From Neokomagataea tanensis (GTDB lineage Bacteria > Pseudomonadota > Alphaproteobacteria > Acetobacterales > Acetobacteraceae), in assembly GCF_006542335.1 (NCBI RefSeq), contig NZ_CP032485.1, positions 1,684,501-1,748,500 of the forward strand: a stretch of DNA of 64,000 nucleotides. The letters are read 5' to 3'. Each line of letters opens with the position of its first letter. Within the stretch, counting starts at the first letter, position 1. A program made the translations under genes and the position numbers. Positions 53,432-62,270 of this stretch are shown one piece after another. The notes beneath the pieces are model-generated. The model saw nothing but the letters and a program-made list of their open reading frames with translations. It had not been told where the DNA came from and ran no database searches.

Positions 53432-54481
53432 ATGAATGTCACGCTCCTTCCTTCTGATGCACTGCTCCGGGTCGCGGCTGAAGCTGCTCGCCGCTCCCAT
53501 GGCCTTAGTGGATCGTCCCGCCGTACACTTCCTCTTCGTGTGGGCACGCGCATGTCACCCCTTGCGCTTGTACAGACGCGACATTTCTTAAGTCGGCTGA
53601 GCCGCTTCTGCCCTGTGTTACGAGATTTGGAGGCATTTCAGGAGCACCAAATCAGTACTGAGGGTGACCGAAATCTTACCCAAAGATTGGCAGAAATTGG
53701 CGGTAAGGGTTTGTTTGCAAAGGAAATTCATGAAGCTTTGCAGGCTGGGCAGATCGACTTTGCTGTTCATAGTTTGAAGGACTTGGAGACGCACCTTCCC
53801 GATGATCTGGTGCTGGCATGTACCATGACCCGTGAGGATGCCCGTGACGTTATAATCCTGCGTGACCGTTCCATTGTTGTGGATACGAACGATCCTTTTG
53901 CAGCCCTGCCAGAAGGAGCAGTTGTAGGGTGTGCTTCGGTTCGTCGGCAGGCACAAATGTTGGCGCGGAGACCAGATCTCCGATTCTGTCTCTTGCGGGG
54001 GAACGTACAGACTCGGTTAAAAAAACTGGCTGATGGCGCGTGCGATGCAACGTTATTGGCTCTGGCAGGCCTGCGGCGCCTCGGTTTGGAGGAGCGCGCG
54101 GATATTATTCTTGAACCAGAACATATGCTGCCAGCATCTGGACAAGGCATTGTCGGTGTAACGGTACGGCGCAGTGATGTTGAACTGAGGGAACTTCTGG
54201 GCGCTATCGAAGACTTGGAAGCGCGCTGGGTTGCTACGGCAGAGCGTGCATTGCTCGATATGCTTGACGGCTCTTGCCGGACGCCGATTGGCGGCTACGC
54301 CCAGATAGAGAATGGTGAGCTATATCTGCGCGGTCTCGTCGCAAGTGAGGATGGTACTTTCATCTTGAAGCGGGAACTGCGGGGCAACCCGCGTGAAGCC
54401 GCAGCGATTGGGCGCGAAGTTGGCGCTATGCTGCGTCGTGACACTCCAGACGATATTTTTGCTGACATCACGCGCGAGTAG
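53432..54481 (+). CDS. hemC: porphobilinogen deaminase (hydroxymethylbilane synthase)
   Basis: Joins four porphobilinogens into hydroxymethylbilane for haem synthesis. The dipyrromethane cofactor Cys is in LDGSCRTPIGGYA, and the SLKDLETHLPDDLVL and CASVRRQAQMLARRPDL segments are clear. With the ATG at 53432 the protein has 349 residues and a 35-residue tail before LPLRVGTRMSPLALVQT. Other HemC proteins usually read RGSPLA there; Gly is Met in this sequence. The next possible start, Met41, would remove the first strand, so I keep 53432. It is followed two bases later by hemD. Confidence 0.94.
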   Translation: MNVTLLPSDALLRVAAEAARRSHGLSGSSRRTLPLRVGTRMSPLALVQTRHFLSRLSRFCPVLRDLEAFQEHQISTEGDRNLTQRLAEIGGKGLFAKEIHEALQAGQIDFAVHSLKDLETHLPDDLVLACTMTREDARDVIILRDRSIVVDTNDPFAALPEGAVVGCASVRRQAQMLARRPDLRFCLLRGNVQTRLKKLADGACDATLLALAGLRRLGLEERADIILEPEHMLPASGQGIVGVTVRRSDVELRELLGAIEDLEARWVATAERALLDMLDGSCRTPIGGYAQIENGELYLRGLVASEDGTFILKRELRGNPREAAAIGREVGAMLRRDTPDDIFADITRE

Positions 54482-54483
54482 CT

Positions 54484-55176
54484 GTGTCTGCCATGGTGCG
54501 AGATGCTGTCATTGTCACAAGGCCTGAGCCCGGCCTGACGACGACGTCTCTGGCCGTGACAGCGCATGGCTGGCGCGCGGTGGCGTGCCCAATGCTTGCT
54601 ATTGAAAGCTTGGGTGCATTGCCAGTGGAGCGCGTAGAGGCGTTGCTCGTCACAAGTGGTCAGGCTCTGCCCGCACTTAAGGCATGGCCGCGTGAGCAAA
54701 AAATCATAGCAGTTGGAGAGAAGACGGCTGCGCGAGCGCAAAAAATGGGCTTCTTACATGTCGAAGCTGCGGAGGGAGACGCCGTTGCCTTGGAGCGGTA
54801 CTGTCGTGAGCGTCACATCGTGGGGGCCGATGTTCTTCTTGTGACAGGCCGTAATTACGGACATGAATTAGCACAAGGTTTGGGTGCAAGGCGCGCTGAA
54901 GTTTATGCGGCTTTACCTGAAGCGTTGCTAACGCATGGGGCCAGAGTGGCACTGCAAAATGATTGCTTGCACGCTGTCATGTTTTATTCGGGACGGACGG
55001 TTGATGCTTTTCACTCAGCTTTGAGCAAGGAGGAAAAGCACTGCTTTAAAGCTGTCCGGGCTTTGTGTCTGTCGGAGGCGATTGCAGCACGTTTAGACGA
55101 AAAAATGTGGGGTGACGTGTTGTGCGGAGACCCGCTCACCCTGTTGGGTGAGGGGCCTATGTTGCGCGGAGGATAA
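54484..55176 (+). CDS. hemD: uroporphyrinogen-III synthase
   Basis: Closes hydroxymethylbilane with inversion of ring D to give uroporphyrinogen III. HemD is weakly conserved. The call rests on the two-lobed alpha/beta pattern of about 230 residues (VIVTRPEPGL at the start, LLVTSGQALPAL, AVGEKTAARAQKMGF, MFYSGRTVDAF) and on its position right after hemC. Start could be GTG at 54484 or ATG at 54493. The C-terminal end is short of the common membrane or HemX extensions. Confidence 0.85.
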   Translation: MSAMVRDAVIVTRPEPGLTTTSLAVTAHGWRAVACPMLAIESLGALPVERVEALLVTSGQALPALKAWPREQKIIAVGEKTAARAQKMGFLHVEAAEGDAVALERYCRERHIVGADVLLVTGRNYGHELAQGLGARRAEVYAALPEALLTHGARVALQNDCLHAVMFYSGRTVDAFHSALSKEEKHCFKAVRALCLSEAIAARLDEKMWGDVLCGDPLTLLGEGPMLRGG

Positions 55177-55192
55177 TCCCCCGCGCAAGGTC

Positions 55193-55714
55193 TTAGGCTT
55201 CGCCAGCTGGCTCTGGGAACTGCTGAGCGCGCTTTGCTTGCCACAGAGCAACGAAGTCAATTGGCTGCAGAACGACAGGTGGGAAGCCACCATCACGCGT
55301 GACATCACTGATAATGCCGCGAGCATATGGGAAGATCAGGCGTGGTACTTCGACCAGCAGGATCGGCTCGATCATTTCTTGTGGCGCGTTGCCCAGTGTG
55401 ACGATTGCAGCGTAGGTGAGTTCAGCAATGAACACAGTACGGCCTGCTTTGTCGCCTTCCTTCTCAGGGGCTTCAGATGCTTCTGCACGGACAGCGAGAG
55501 CAACTTCAAATACGGGTTGCTCTTCTTCCAGGCGGTTGACTTGCACGTCAATGTTGACACCGATCTGGGGTGCGCTGCGCAAAGAAGCAAAAATGGAAGC
55601 GCCAGCAGGTACTTCGAAAGACAGGTCTTTCGTGTATTGCAGGTTTACGGCCAAAGGCAGTTGTGCTGGTGCACCTTCGGCATTTGGGGTGTTGGCAGTC
55701 GAATTTTCGGACAT
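55193..55714 (-). CDS. secB: protein-export chaperone SecB
   Basis: Tetrameric cytosolic chaperone that keeps preproteins unfolded and delivers them to SecA. Recognisable segments are QYTKDLSFEVP, NIDVQVNRLEEEQPVFEVAL and the C-terminal LIFPYARGIISDVTRDGGFPPVVLQPIDFVALW. It has 173 residues with an acidic, Ala-rich tail. It diverges from timA, an arrangement common in alphaproteobacteria, with 200 bases between starts. Confidence 0.96.
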   Translation of the reverse strand: MSENSTANTPNAEGAPAQLPLAVNLQYTKDLSFEVPAGASIFASLRSAPQIGVNIDVQVNRLEEEQPVFEVALAVRAEASEAPEKEGDKAGRTVFIAELTYAAIVTLGNAPQEMIEPILLVEVPRLIFPYARGIISDVTRDGGFPPVVLQPIDFVALWQAKRAQQFPEPAGEA

Positions 55715-55914
55715 AAATGATCTCCGGCGTTGCTAAATGAGCAGCAAGCTATGAAATATTGCGACCCCATGGCGGTAGCATGATGTTTCGTTGCCGCCAA
55801 CCCGTTCTAAGAAACCTTCTCAGTCCTCTGACAAATGGTTGAGTTGTGCGCGTTCCCAACCTATCTAGAAGAGAATTGGTCTTAACCCTGTTTAGTTATG
55901 AAGCTTAACCTTAC

Positions 55915-56664
55915 ATGTCCTCTGACGCTTTCCACTTACCAGCCTTTTTAACAAGCCAGACCGCCAGCGTTTTCCCTTGGGATGTCGTTGTGCTGGCTAT
56001 TATCGCCGCGGCACTTGGCTTCCGGCTGTACCGCATTCTTGGGCGGCGCGTGGGTGTGCAGGGCGTCAAACAAACAGTGCCACGGTCAGCAGCGCCGGTC
56101 GGGAACACAGGCCGCACCATGCCCCCGCCATTGCCGGAAGGTGCGGGTGCAGCAAGCGGTGCGGAACCGCCTCCTGCCCGCCATGAAATTCCGGCACCTG
56201 CCACGCGGGTAGGTGGAGTTTTAATCGATATCGTTAAAGTAAGGTCTGGCTTTAACCCGCAGGACTTCCTGAAGGGGGTCGAGACGGCGTTCCGCCAAAT
56301 TGTTACGGCATTCGCAAACGGGGACCGCGCCGTCCTCACCGGGGCAATGACGGAGAACGCTGCTCAAGCCTATCTCTCGGCAATTGATGCGCGCGAAGCT
56401 GCGGGCGAGAAACAGCGCAGCGATATCAGGGGCGTCGAAAAGGTTGCTCTCCTCAATGCCGAAGTTGTGAATGAAAATGAGCGTTCAGTTGCGCGTATTG
56501 AGGTGGAAATCGTCTCCCGGCAGGTTAGCTTGCTCACGAACTCTGAAGGCCATCCTGTCATCGGTACAGAAGCTGTGACAGAATTCAACGATCTATGGGT
56601 TTTCGAGACGGTTTTGGGAACGGATGACACACGTTGGCGCTTGGCTTCATCGCGTCCCGCATGA
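55915..56664 (+). CDS. Tim44/TimA-domain membrane protein
   Basis: An N-terminal membrane segment (about 22-40, WDVVVLAIIAAALGFRLY) and a Pro/Ala-rich linker (60-105) are followed by a C-terminal Tim44-like domain (about 110-249, FNPQDFLKGVETAFRQIVTAFANGD). This is the TimA family, usually found between secB and mltA in alphaproteobacteria. It is related to the mitochondrial import component Tim44, but its bacterial role is unclear. The mltA start lies just after its stop, and a repeated CCGCATGATG (56657-56666 and 56671-56680) spans the junction. Confidence 0.85.
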   Translation: MSSDAFHLPAFLTSQTASVFPWDVVVLAIIAAALGFRLYRILGRRVGVQGVKQTVPRSAAPVGNTGRTMPPPLPEGAGAASGAEPPPARHEIPAPATRVGGVLIDIVKVRSGFNPQDFLKGVETAFRQIVTAFANGDRAVLTGAMTENAAQAYLSAIDAREAAGEKQRSDIRGVEKVALLNAEVVNENERSVARIEVEIVSRQVSLLTNSEGHPVIGTEAVTEFNDLWVFETVLGTDDTRWRLASSRPA

Positions 56665-56674
56665 TGTATGCCGC

Positions 56675-57849
56675 ATGATGCGGACATCAGGGAAAGTCTA
56701 CTTCAGGCTGAGTTTGCTGGGCGGCATCATCTTGATTGCTTCCCAGTCGGGGCAGCCGCCAAGTCCCCGCACGCTATGCGGTATGCGGCACTGTCTGGGT
56801 GGCGCGCAGAAAATATAGCAGTCCTTTTGCCGCTGCTGCGCGCCCAGTGTAAGCGCATGGGCCAACTGCCGCCGGAAACTCTGCTAGGTGGCAGTGATGT
56901 GCTTCCATCGGGGCGGTACGCAGGGGAGTGGAGTGCATCCTGCACGGCTCTACAAAGCCTCACAAGCTTTGACGCTCTTAAAGGACGACGCTTTATCGAG
57001 AAGTGGTTTCGCCCTTACCTGTTGACGGATAGCGCGGAAATTACAGGGTATTATCAACCTGTTTTCCAAGCCTCACTCACGCGCGGTGGTGCGTACAAAG
57101 TGCCTCTTTATGCGCGGCCAGCTGATCTGACCACGACAACGGATAGTAAAGGGCAGCAGCAATCCGGGCGCTGGGTAAAGGGTGTTTTTGAGCCGTATCT
57201 GGACCGTGCACACATAGATCACGGCGCTTTAGCCGGTCAGGGTTTGGAAATTGCTTGGCTTAAAAGCTCCGTGGATCGGTTCTTTTTGCAAATTCAAGGG
57301 TCAGGTATTCTGCAACTGCCAGATGGCCGGCGTGTCGCGGTTGCCTATGATGGACGCAACGGCCAGCCATATGTGCCACTCGGGCGTGAGATGGTGCGGG
57401 ATGGTTTGTTGAACACGGGTTCAGTCAGCATGGACAGTATCCGTGCATGGCTTGAAGCGCATCCGTCAGACGCCCAGCCGTACATGGAGCGCAACCCAAA
57501 TTATGTTTTTTTCCGTCTGGAAGGGGCTGCAAGTGCTTTCGGCCCGAAGGGCGCGCTTGGTGTTCCGCTGATGCCGTGGCGTTCAGTCGCTGTAGACCGG
57601 ACGACTTTGCCGTTGGGGTTACCTTTGTGGGTTCAAACAAGTTTGCCGCTGCAAAATGGCTCAACTGAGCACTGGCAGCATATGGTTTTGGCGCAGGATG
57701 TCGGGACTGACATCCGTGGCGTTGGACGATTGGATCTTTTTACAGGCTCAGGTGAGCAATCGGCCTATGTTGCGGGCCATATGCATGCTTCTGGGCGCAT
57801 TATAATGCTGTTGCCTCGTTCGGAGAATGTGATAGGCGCGGCTCAATGA
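56675..57849 (+). CDS. mltA: membrane-bound lytic transglycosylase MltA, N-terminus probably frame-shifted
   Basis: Periplasmic enzyme cleaving peptidoglycan glycan strands to 1,6-anhydro products. The MltA barrel (near ENIAVLLPLLRAQCKRMGQLPP, TGYYQPVFQASLTRGG) and the 3D domain (IQGSGILQLPDGRRV, AQDVGTDIRGVGRLDLFTGSG with catalytic Asp) are in one frame from 56668. Its N-terminus there is not a signal peptide. The next frame from 56675 gives a good one (MMRTSGKVYFRLSLLGGIILIASQSG) that stops soon after. One added base in the G4 run at 56749-56752 or the C4 run at 56765-56768 joins them into about 391 residues. Confidence 0.88.
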
Positions 57850-58700
57850 TTAGAAGCCGACGAGAAAAATTAGGTGAGCATACCCTTATTCGCGGGGACT
57901 GCACGACGGTCCTGCGCCGTATGCCAGCGCAAAGCGTCGATGTTATTGTAACATCTCCGCCCTATAATCTGGGGATTGAATATAGAAGCTATCAGGATCG
58001 CCTTCCTGAAGAATGTTATTTGGAGTGGATGGAGGAAGTCTGCGCGAGTTTGAAGCGGGTTCTTAAGGATGGCGGTTCTTTCTTTTTGAACATGTCCGGG
58101 TCGTCTTCTCAGCCATGGCTGCCGTTTGAGTTGTTGGTGCGGCTACGCAAGTTGTTTGTGTTGCAAAATCACATCACCTGGATCAAATCCGTCTCAGTAG
58201 GTGAGAAGACCCACGGGCACTTTAAGCCGCTCAATTCACATCGTTTCGTGAACCGCAACCACGAGCATGTATTTCATTTGACAAAGACGGGCGATGTCCC
58301 TGTTTCCCGCTTGGCGGCGGGGGTGCCGTTTACGGATAAGAGTAATATTAATCGTCGTAGGCACGCAGTAGACCGTCGTTGCCGTGGCGATACGTGGTTC
58401 ATTCCGTATGAAACGGTACGTAGTCAGAAGGAAAAGTTTAGTCACCCGGGAACATTCCCAGTCGCATTACCAGAGGCATGCTTGCGTTTACATGGCGCAG
58501 TGGAAGGCGATGTCTTGCTAGACCCCTTTATGGGGGTAGGGACTAGTCTTATTGCGGCTGAACGTCAGGGTTTGAATGGTATCGGTATTGATATGGATAC
58601 ACGATACGTGAACCGCGCACGGAAGCGGTTGCGGACCTTTTTAGACCATGGCTCCATTGACGATACGATAGCGGAACTGAGCGAAGAAGATCACGTTTGA
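57846..58700 (+). CDS. orphan beta-class DNA methyltransferase
   Basis: SAM-dependent site-specific DNA methyltransferase. The catalytic motif IV TSPPYNLG (near 38-45) comes before the SAM motif I DPFMGVGTSLIAA (near 225), as in beta-class N4-cytosine or N6-adenine enzymes; TSPPY favours the N4-cytosine group. 284 residues. Its ATG overlaps the mltA stop by four bases, so the two are translationally coupled. No restriction endonuclease gene is next to it, so it may be a solitary methyltransferase. Recognition sequence unknown. The translation is intact. Confidence 0.9.
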   Translation: MIRSRREKLGEHTLIRGDCTTVLRRMPAQSVDVIVTSPPYNLGIEYRSYQDRLPEECYLEWMEEVCASLKRVLKDGGSFFLNMSGSSSQPWLPFELLVRLRKLFVLQNHITWIKSVSVGEKTHGHFKPLNSHRFVNRNHEHVFHLTKTGDVPVSRLAAGVPFTDKSNINRRRHAVDRRCRGDTWFIPYETVRSQKEKFSHPGTFPVALPEACLRLHGAVEGDVLLDPFMGVGTSLIAAERQGLNGIGIDMDTRYVNRARKRLRTFLDHGSIDDTIAELSEEDHV

Positions 58701-58704
58701 TAGG

Positions 58705-58738
58705 TTGAGCTTGTCTTTGTAACAAGTTCAATTGTTTA
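58705..58738 (+). terminator. weak hairpin after the DNA methyltransferase gene
   Basis: TTGAGCTTGT (58705-58714) pairs with ACAAGTTCAA (58722-58731) apart from one mismatch, followed by TTGTTT. A modest terminator candidate before the peroxidase gene. Confidence 0.4.
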
Positions 58739-58797
58739 GACAATCCAAAGAGCGTTGACCATTTTCCGCCGATCAATCGTTACATGGAGTTAATGCA

Positions 58798-60264
58798 GTG
58801 CGGCAGAGCACAATTGTACGAGGTATAGCAGCCCTCGCAGCCCTAGGTGTTGCCACATGGGGTGGGACCGTTACGTATCTTGAACATTTTGATCATGCTG
58901 GTGCTCCTAAAATACCGGCCAATAGTCCGTCACTGCACGACCCAGTATCCATGGCAGCTTTTGCGGCTTTTCAAGAAGTGCGCTGTGACTATTGCCACAC
59001 TAAAGATGCTGATCTGCCGTTCTATTTTAAACTGCCTCTCGCCAACCAGATCATGAGCCATGACCTCACGGAAGGGCGGATGCATTTTAATTTCGCTCCC
59101 GTTATTGAAGCCTTCCAGCAAGGCACACCGCCGACTGTTGAGCAGCTATCACGTATTGAGGAAGTCATTTCTCAAAACCGTATGCCACCTGCCATGTATC
59201 TTACAATGCATCCACATGCTTATTTGAATGAAAAGCAGCGGGGCGAAATACTGGCATGGGTACGTGAACAGCGCGCGCGTTTTTATGCGAGTGCTGACGT
59301 TGCGCCAGCGTTTAAGGGTGAAGTTGTCCAGCCAATCCCGCAAGTTGTAGCGGTTGACTGGAAGAAGGCGGCGCTTGGGCGGACGTTATATTTCGATAAG
59401 CATTTGTCGGGCGATGGAACGCTGAATTGTGCGAGTTGCCACGGTTTGGACAAGGGGGGCGTTGATAACCTTGTCACATCTACCGGAATCAACGGTCAAA
59501 GCGGGCCGATAAATGCGCCGTCAGTCTACAACTCGACCTTTAATATGGCACAGTTCTGGGATGGGCGCGCGAAGGATCTAGCGGCTCAAGCCGCAGGTCC
59601 AGTGACGAACCCTAAAGAAATGGGCGCACATAACTGGGATGAAGCTGCCGCTCGTGTACGTGATGAACCCGGAATGCCTGAATTGTTTGAGGCTATTTAT
59701 GGGCCGAACAGCGTAAACAAAGACACCGTAACAGATGCGATCGCTGAATATGAGAAAACGCTCATCACGCCGGATAGCCGTTTTGACCAGTATTTAAAGG
59801 GCGATACGAAAGCCATTTCAGCGCAGGAAAAGCGCGGCTATGAACGCTTTAAAGAAATTGGTTGCTCTGGTTGCCATAGTGGCGTGGCCATGGGCGGGGA
59901 TGCTTATGAGGTTATGGGGCTTGAAGGGCCGTATTTCACGGACCGCAAAACGGACCTCACCGATGCTGATAATGGGCGTATTGGTGTCACGAGAAACCCG
60001 AATGACGCTCATCGCTTTAAGGTCCCGAACTTACGTAACGTGGCTCTGACCGGCCCGTGGTTCCATGACGGTTCAGCCAAGACGCTTGAAGATGCTGTAC
60101 GTATGATGGCCAAATATCAGACGCCATATGGCAATATCTCTGATCAGGACGTCAATGATATTACGGCGTTCCTCAAAACTCTGACGGGTAAGTACCAAGG
60201 CGTACCTGTAGACCGCATTGAGGCACAGCCGGAATTAAAGCCTGCTGGTCAAGCTGAGCATTAA
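58798..60264 (+). CDS. tri-haem cytochrome c peroxidase
   Basis: Periplasmic or membrane-anchored c-type peroxidase reducing hydrogen peroxide. Unlike the usual two-haem CcpA/MauG enzymes it has three CxxCH sites at residues 63-67 (CDYCH), 211-215 (CASCH) and 356-360 (CSGCH). The extra N-terminal haem domain resembles E. coli YhjA, a quinol peroxidase. The N-terminus is a signal anchor (GIAALAALGVATWGGTV). The start is a GTG with GGAG upstream. The C-terminal domain GPWFHDGSAKTLEDAV and the KVPNLRNVALT segment are typical of bacterial CCPs. Confidence 0.93.
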   Translation: MRQSTIVRGIAALAALGVATWGGTVTYLEHFDHAGAPKIPANSPSLHDPVSMAAFAAFQEVRCDYCHTKDADLPFYFKLPLANQIMSHDLTEGRMHFNFAPVIEAFQQGTPPTVEQLSRIEEVISQNRMPPAMYLTMHPHAYLNEKQRGEILAWVREQRARFYASADVAPAFKGEVVQPIPQVVAVDWKKAALGRTLYFDKHLSGDGTLNCASCHGLDKGGVDNLVTSTGINGQSGPINAPSVYNSTFNMAQFWDGRAKDLAAQAAGPVTNPKEMGAHNWDEAAARVRDEPGMPELFEAIYGPNSVNKDTVTDAIAEYEKTLITPDSRFDQYLKGDTKAISAQEKRGYERFKEIGCSGCHSGVAMGGDAYEVMGLEGPYFTDRKTDLTDADNGRIGVTRNPNDAHRFKVPNLRNVALTGPWFHDGSAKTLEDAVRMMAKYQTPYGNISDQDVNDITAFLKTLTGKYQGVPVDRIEAQPELKPAGQAEH

Positions 60265-60294
60265 AACCTAGTATTTTCGAACAATGCTGAAAGC

Positions 60295-60325
60295 GGCTTC
60301 GGGAGATGTTCCCGGAGCCCTTTTT
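60295..60325 (+). terminator. terminator of the peroxidase gene
   Basis: GGCTTCGGGA pairs with TTCCCGGAGCC (one G-T pair, 10 bp) around a short loop, followed by CTTTTT. It lies 30 bases after the peroxidase stop. Confidence 0.85.
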
Positions 60326-60426
60326 GTATTCCAAACATTATTTGCTTTATGTTTGGCCGCTCGCAAAGTAGTCGTGCTTGGGGCGTTACGTTGTTCGCGC
60401 GGTAATCGGTTGAGGGTTGGAACGCT

Positions 60427-61143
60427 ATGGCAAAGCGCCGGAATGTACAGGAGGAGGAGGCAGCGCTGTGGCGCTTGGTCGTGCGCGACGTGGTCCCTCT
60501 ACATTCCAGTGCCTCGCAACCGGATGAAATTCCCCCAGAGGGGGAAGAAAAACCTGTCCAGGCCGAGGTGCTTCCAAAAGCAGTCTCGAAACCACCAAAA
60601 CCAGTCCAGTCTCGCAGGTCAGCAGTGCGACGCGGAAAGCCTGTGAGCACGGACGCGCTCCCAGAAAGACGTATCACCCCCTCAGTGCCAATGAGTGATG
60701 GCGGAGAAGTGTATAGGGTTGATGCGCCGGAGCAGAGTTTTGCTGAAATGATGGCTCGTACGACGCGGCGTTTGTCTCAAAGGAGGGCAACTCGCGTCAT
60801 TACCCCGAAAGTTGGGGTAAGGGGACCGGGTTTGGACGATACAAGTTGGAGGCGCCTGACAAAAGGAACGCTGAAGGTAGACGCGAAGCTCGATTTACAT
60901 GGCTATATTGTTCAAGATGCGTTTGAACGCTTGCTGGATTTTTTACAACGTGCCCGCAGTCAGAACCTGAAATGCATTGAAGTCGTTACTGGTTTGGGAA
61001 GCGGCGACAATAGCGGGGCTATACGCAGGGAGTTACCGCTCTGGTTGCAGCGGGCGGATATACGCGGCGCAATATTGGCGGTGGTTCACACTCACAAAGC
61101 AAACCAAGGTGCCGTAAGAATATTGTTAAAAACGCGCCGTTAG
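60427..61143 (+). CDS. Smr-domain protein
   Basis: C-terminal Smr (MutS2-related) domain with LDLHGYIVQDAF (LDLH motif) and VVTGLGSGD (TGxG motif) at about residues 150-238. These domains act as small DNA or RNA endonucleases, often on stalled ribosomes. The N-terminal 120 residues are Pro/Lys/Arg-rich and probably disordered. The frame opens with ATG after a purine-rich stretch. It is a single-copy Smr protein of the type often found near timA-mltA in alphaproteobacteria. It converges on the next gene with a four-base overlap. Confidence 0.88.
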   Translation: MAKRRNVQEEEAALWRLVVRDVVPLHSSASQPDEIPPEGEEKPVQAEVLPKAVSKPPKPVQSRRSAVRRGKPVSTDALPERRITPSVPMSDGGEVYRVDAPEQSFAEMMARTTRRLSQRRATRVITPKVGVRGPGLDDTSWRRLTKGTLKVDAKLDLHGYIVQDAFERLLDFLQRARSQNLKCIEVVTGLGSGDNSGAIRRELPLWLQRADIRGAILAVVHTHKANQGAVRILLKTRR

Positions 61144-62270
61144 AAAAGGCGCGTTTCTTGCCCCAAGCGCCAGCGCGGCGTGTTTAGTGCAATCCAGCGC
61201 CGTAGAGCCAATTGTGCCTCAGCCGAGGGGCGGATGCGCGAAAAGAATGGTGCAGCATTCTCGCCTGTGGCCAAGGAAAAGTAGTACGTTTCGGCCCAGT
61301 GTCGGACGTCTTCGTTCTCGGCTGCTGCTGAACAAGCGTTTTTCCAGCGTTCTACAAGAGGTGGCGGTGTTAACATTGGGAGTGCAACGGCAAAAGGCGT
61401 GCATATTCCGGCTGAAGCGGCTTGCCACGCCGCGAAAAGTGGGCCTTCGGGCGGACGGCGGCGCAATTGCTCGCAGACCTCAAGGAAGTTGGGAATATCG
61501 TTAAGGGGCGTGCCCGATAAATCCCCGGTATGATAAAGGGGGGCAACACCCGGCGGCAGAGATTTAAGCGTGTCTAAAAGCGGAGGGCTGCCGCGTGTTG
61601 GCATAATATGAACGGCATCGACGAGGCCGTTGCTCAGGGCATTCAGAGCTTCTTGTGACGTCGCAAAGCCGGGCACTGGCGTTGGATGTAAATCAAGGAG
61701 AGAAAGGCCTAGAAGCGCGCTGAGTTCGCTCCCTGTTGGGTGGGACACTGCGAGCCTGACTGAGTGGCCACGGAAAAAATTTCTCAGTCTGTGGGCAAAA
61801 TTGAGATGGGTGTCGGCGCGGGTTACAACGACGGAAACGGTATGTGCGACTAGTAGCGGTATCCAGCGCGTGAAGTCGTAATGCGTGCGTGGGTCGCCCG
61901 TTTGTGCAGCGATAAACGCGTTACCCGGTACAACGATGGCCGTTTGGCCATCTGCTGCGATGCTATTGTCAAATTCGTTGGCGACTTTAACGCCATCCAG
62001 GCCGACATCAGGTGTTAATTGTATGGGCGTTGTGAGCCCAAGGCCACGGGTTAGGGGGGCTGATGCCAACTCACTAAACTGGCCGGGAATTGATCTTAAC
62101 GTTCCACCCATTAGCAATTGCGCGCTGGAGAGTGGGGGTGTCGCCGCATGTAAGAGTTTTGGACTGCAAGCAAGCCCTGTGAGGGCGGATGCAATCAAGC
62201 TGCGGCGTGAGAGCGCTTTATGGCCCAAATGATGCGTCAGCATGTCTAACGATGCGGCGGGTTTTGTCAC
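61140..62270 (-). CDS. Bug/TctC-like extracytoplasmic solute-binding protein, Tat-type leader
   Basis: Probably a periplasmic binding protein of the Bug family, although matches are weak. The N-terminus has a twin-arginine motif ([17 protein letters not shown]) and a cleavage site near [10 protein letters not shown]. The body has the Bug-like alternation ([41 protein letters not shown]). Its start overlaps the hemF stop by four bases, suggesting coupled translation. No TctA/TctB membrane partner is adjacent. The 376-residue length exceeds typical Bug proteins (about 320). Confidence 0.55.
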   Translation of the reverse strand: MTKPAASLDMLTHHLGHKALSRRSLIASALTGLACSPKLLHAATPPLSSAQLLMGGTLRSIPGQFSELASAPLTRGLGLTTPIQLTPDVGLDGVKVANEFDNSIAADGQTAIVVPGNAFIAAQTGDPRTHYDFTRWIPLLVAHTVSVVVTRADTHLNFAHRLRNFFRGHSVRLAVSHPTGSELSALLGLSLLDLHPTPVPGFATSQEALNALSNGLVDAVHIMPTRGSPPLLDTLKSLPPGVAPLYHTGDLSGTPLNDIPNFLEVCEQLRRRPPEGPLFAAWQAASAGICTPFAVALPMLTPPPLVERWKNACSAAAENEDVRHWAETYYFSLATGENAAPFFSRIRPSAEAQLALRRWIALNTPRWRLGQETRLF

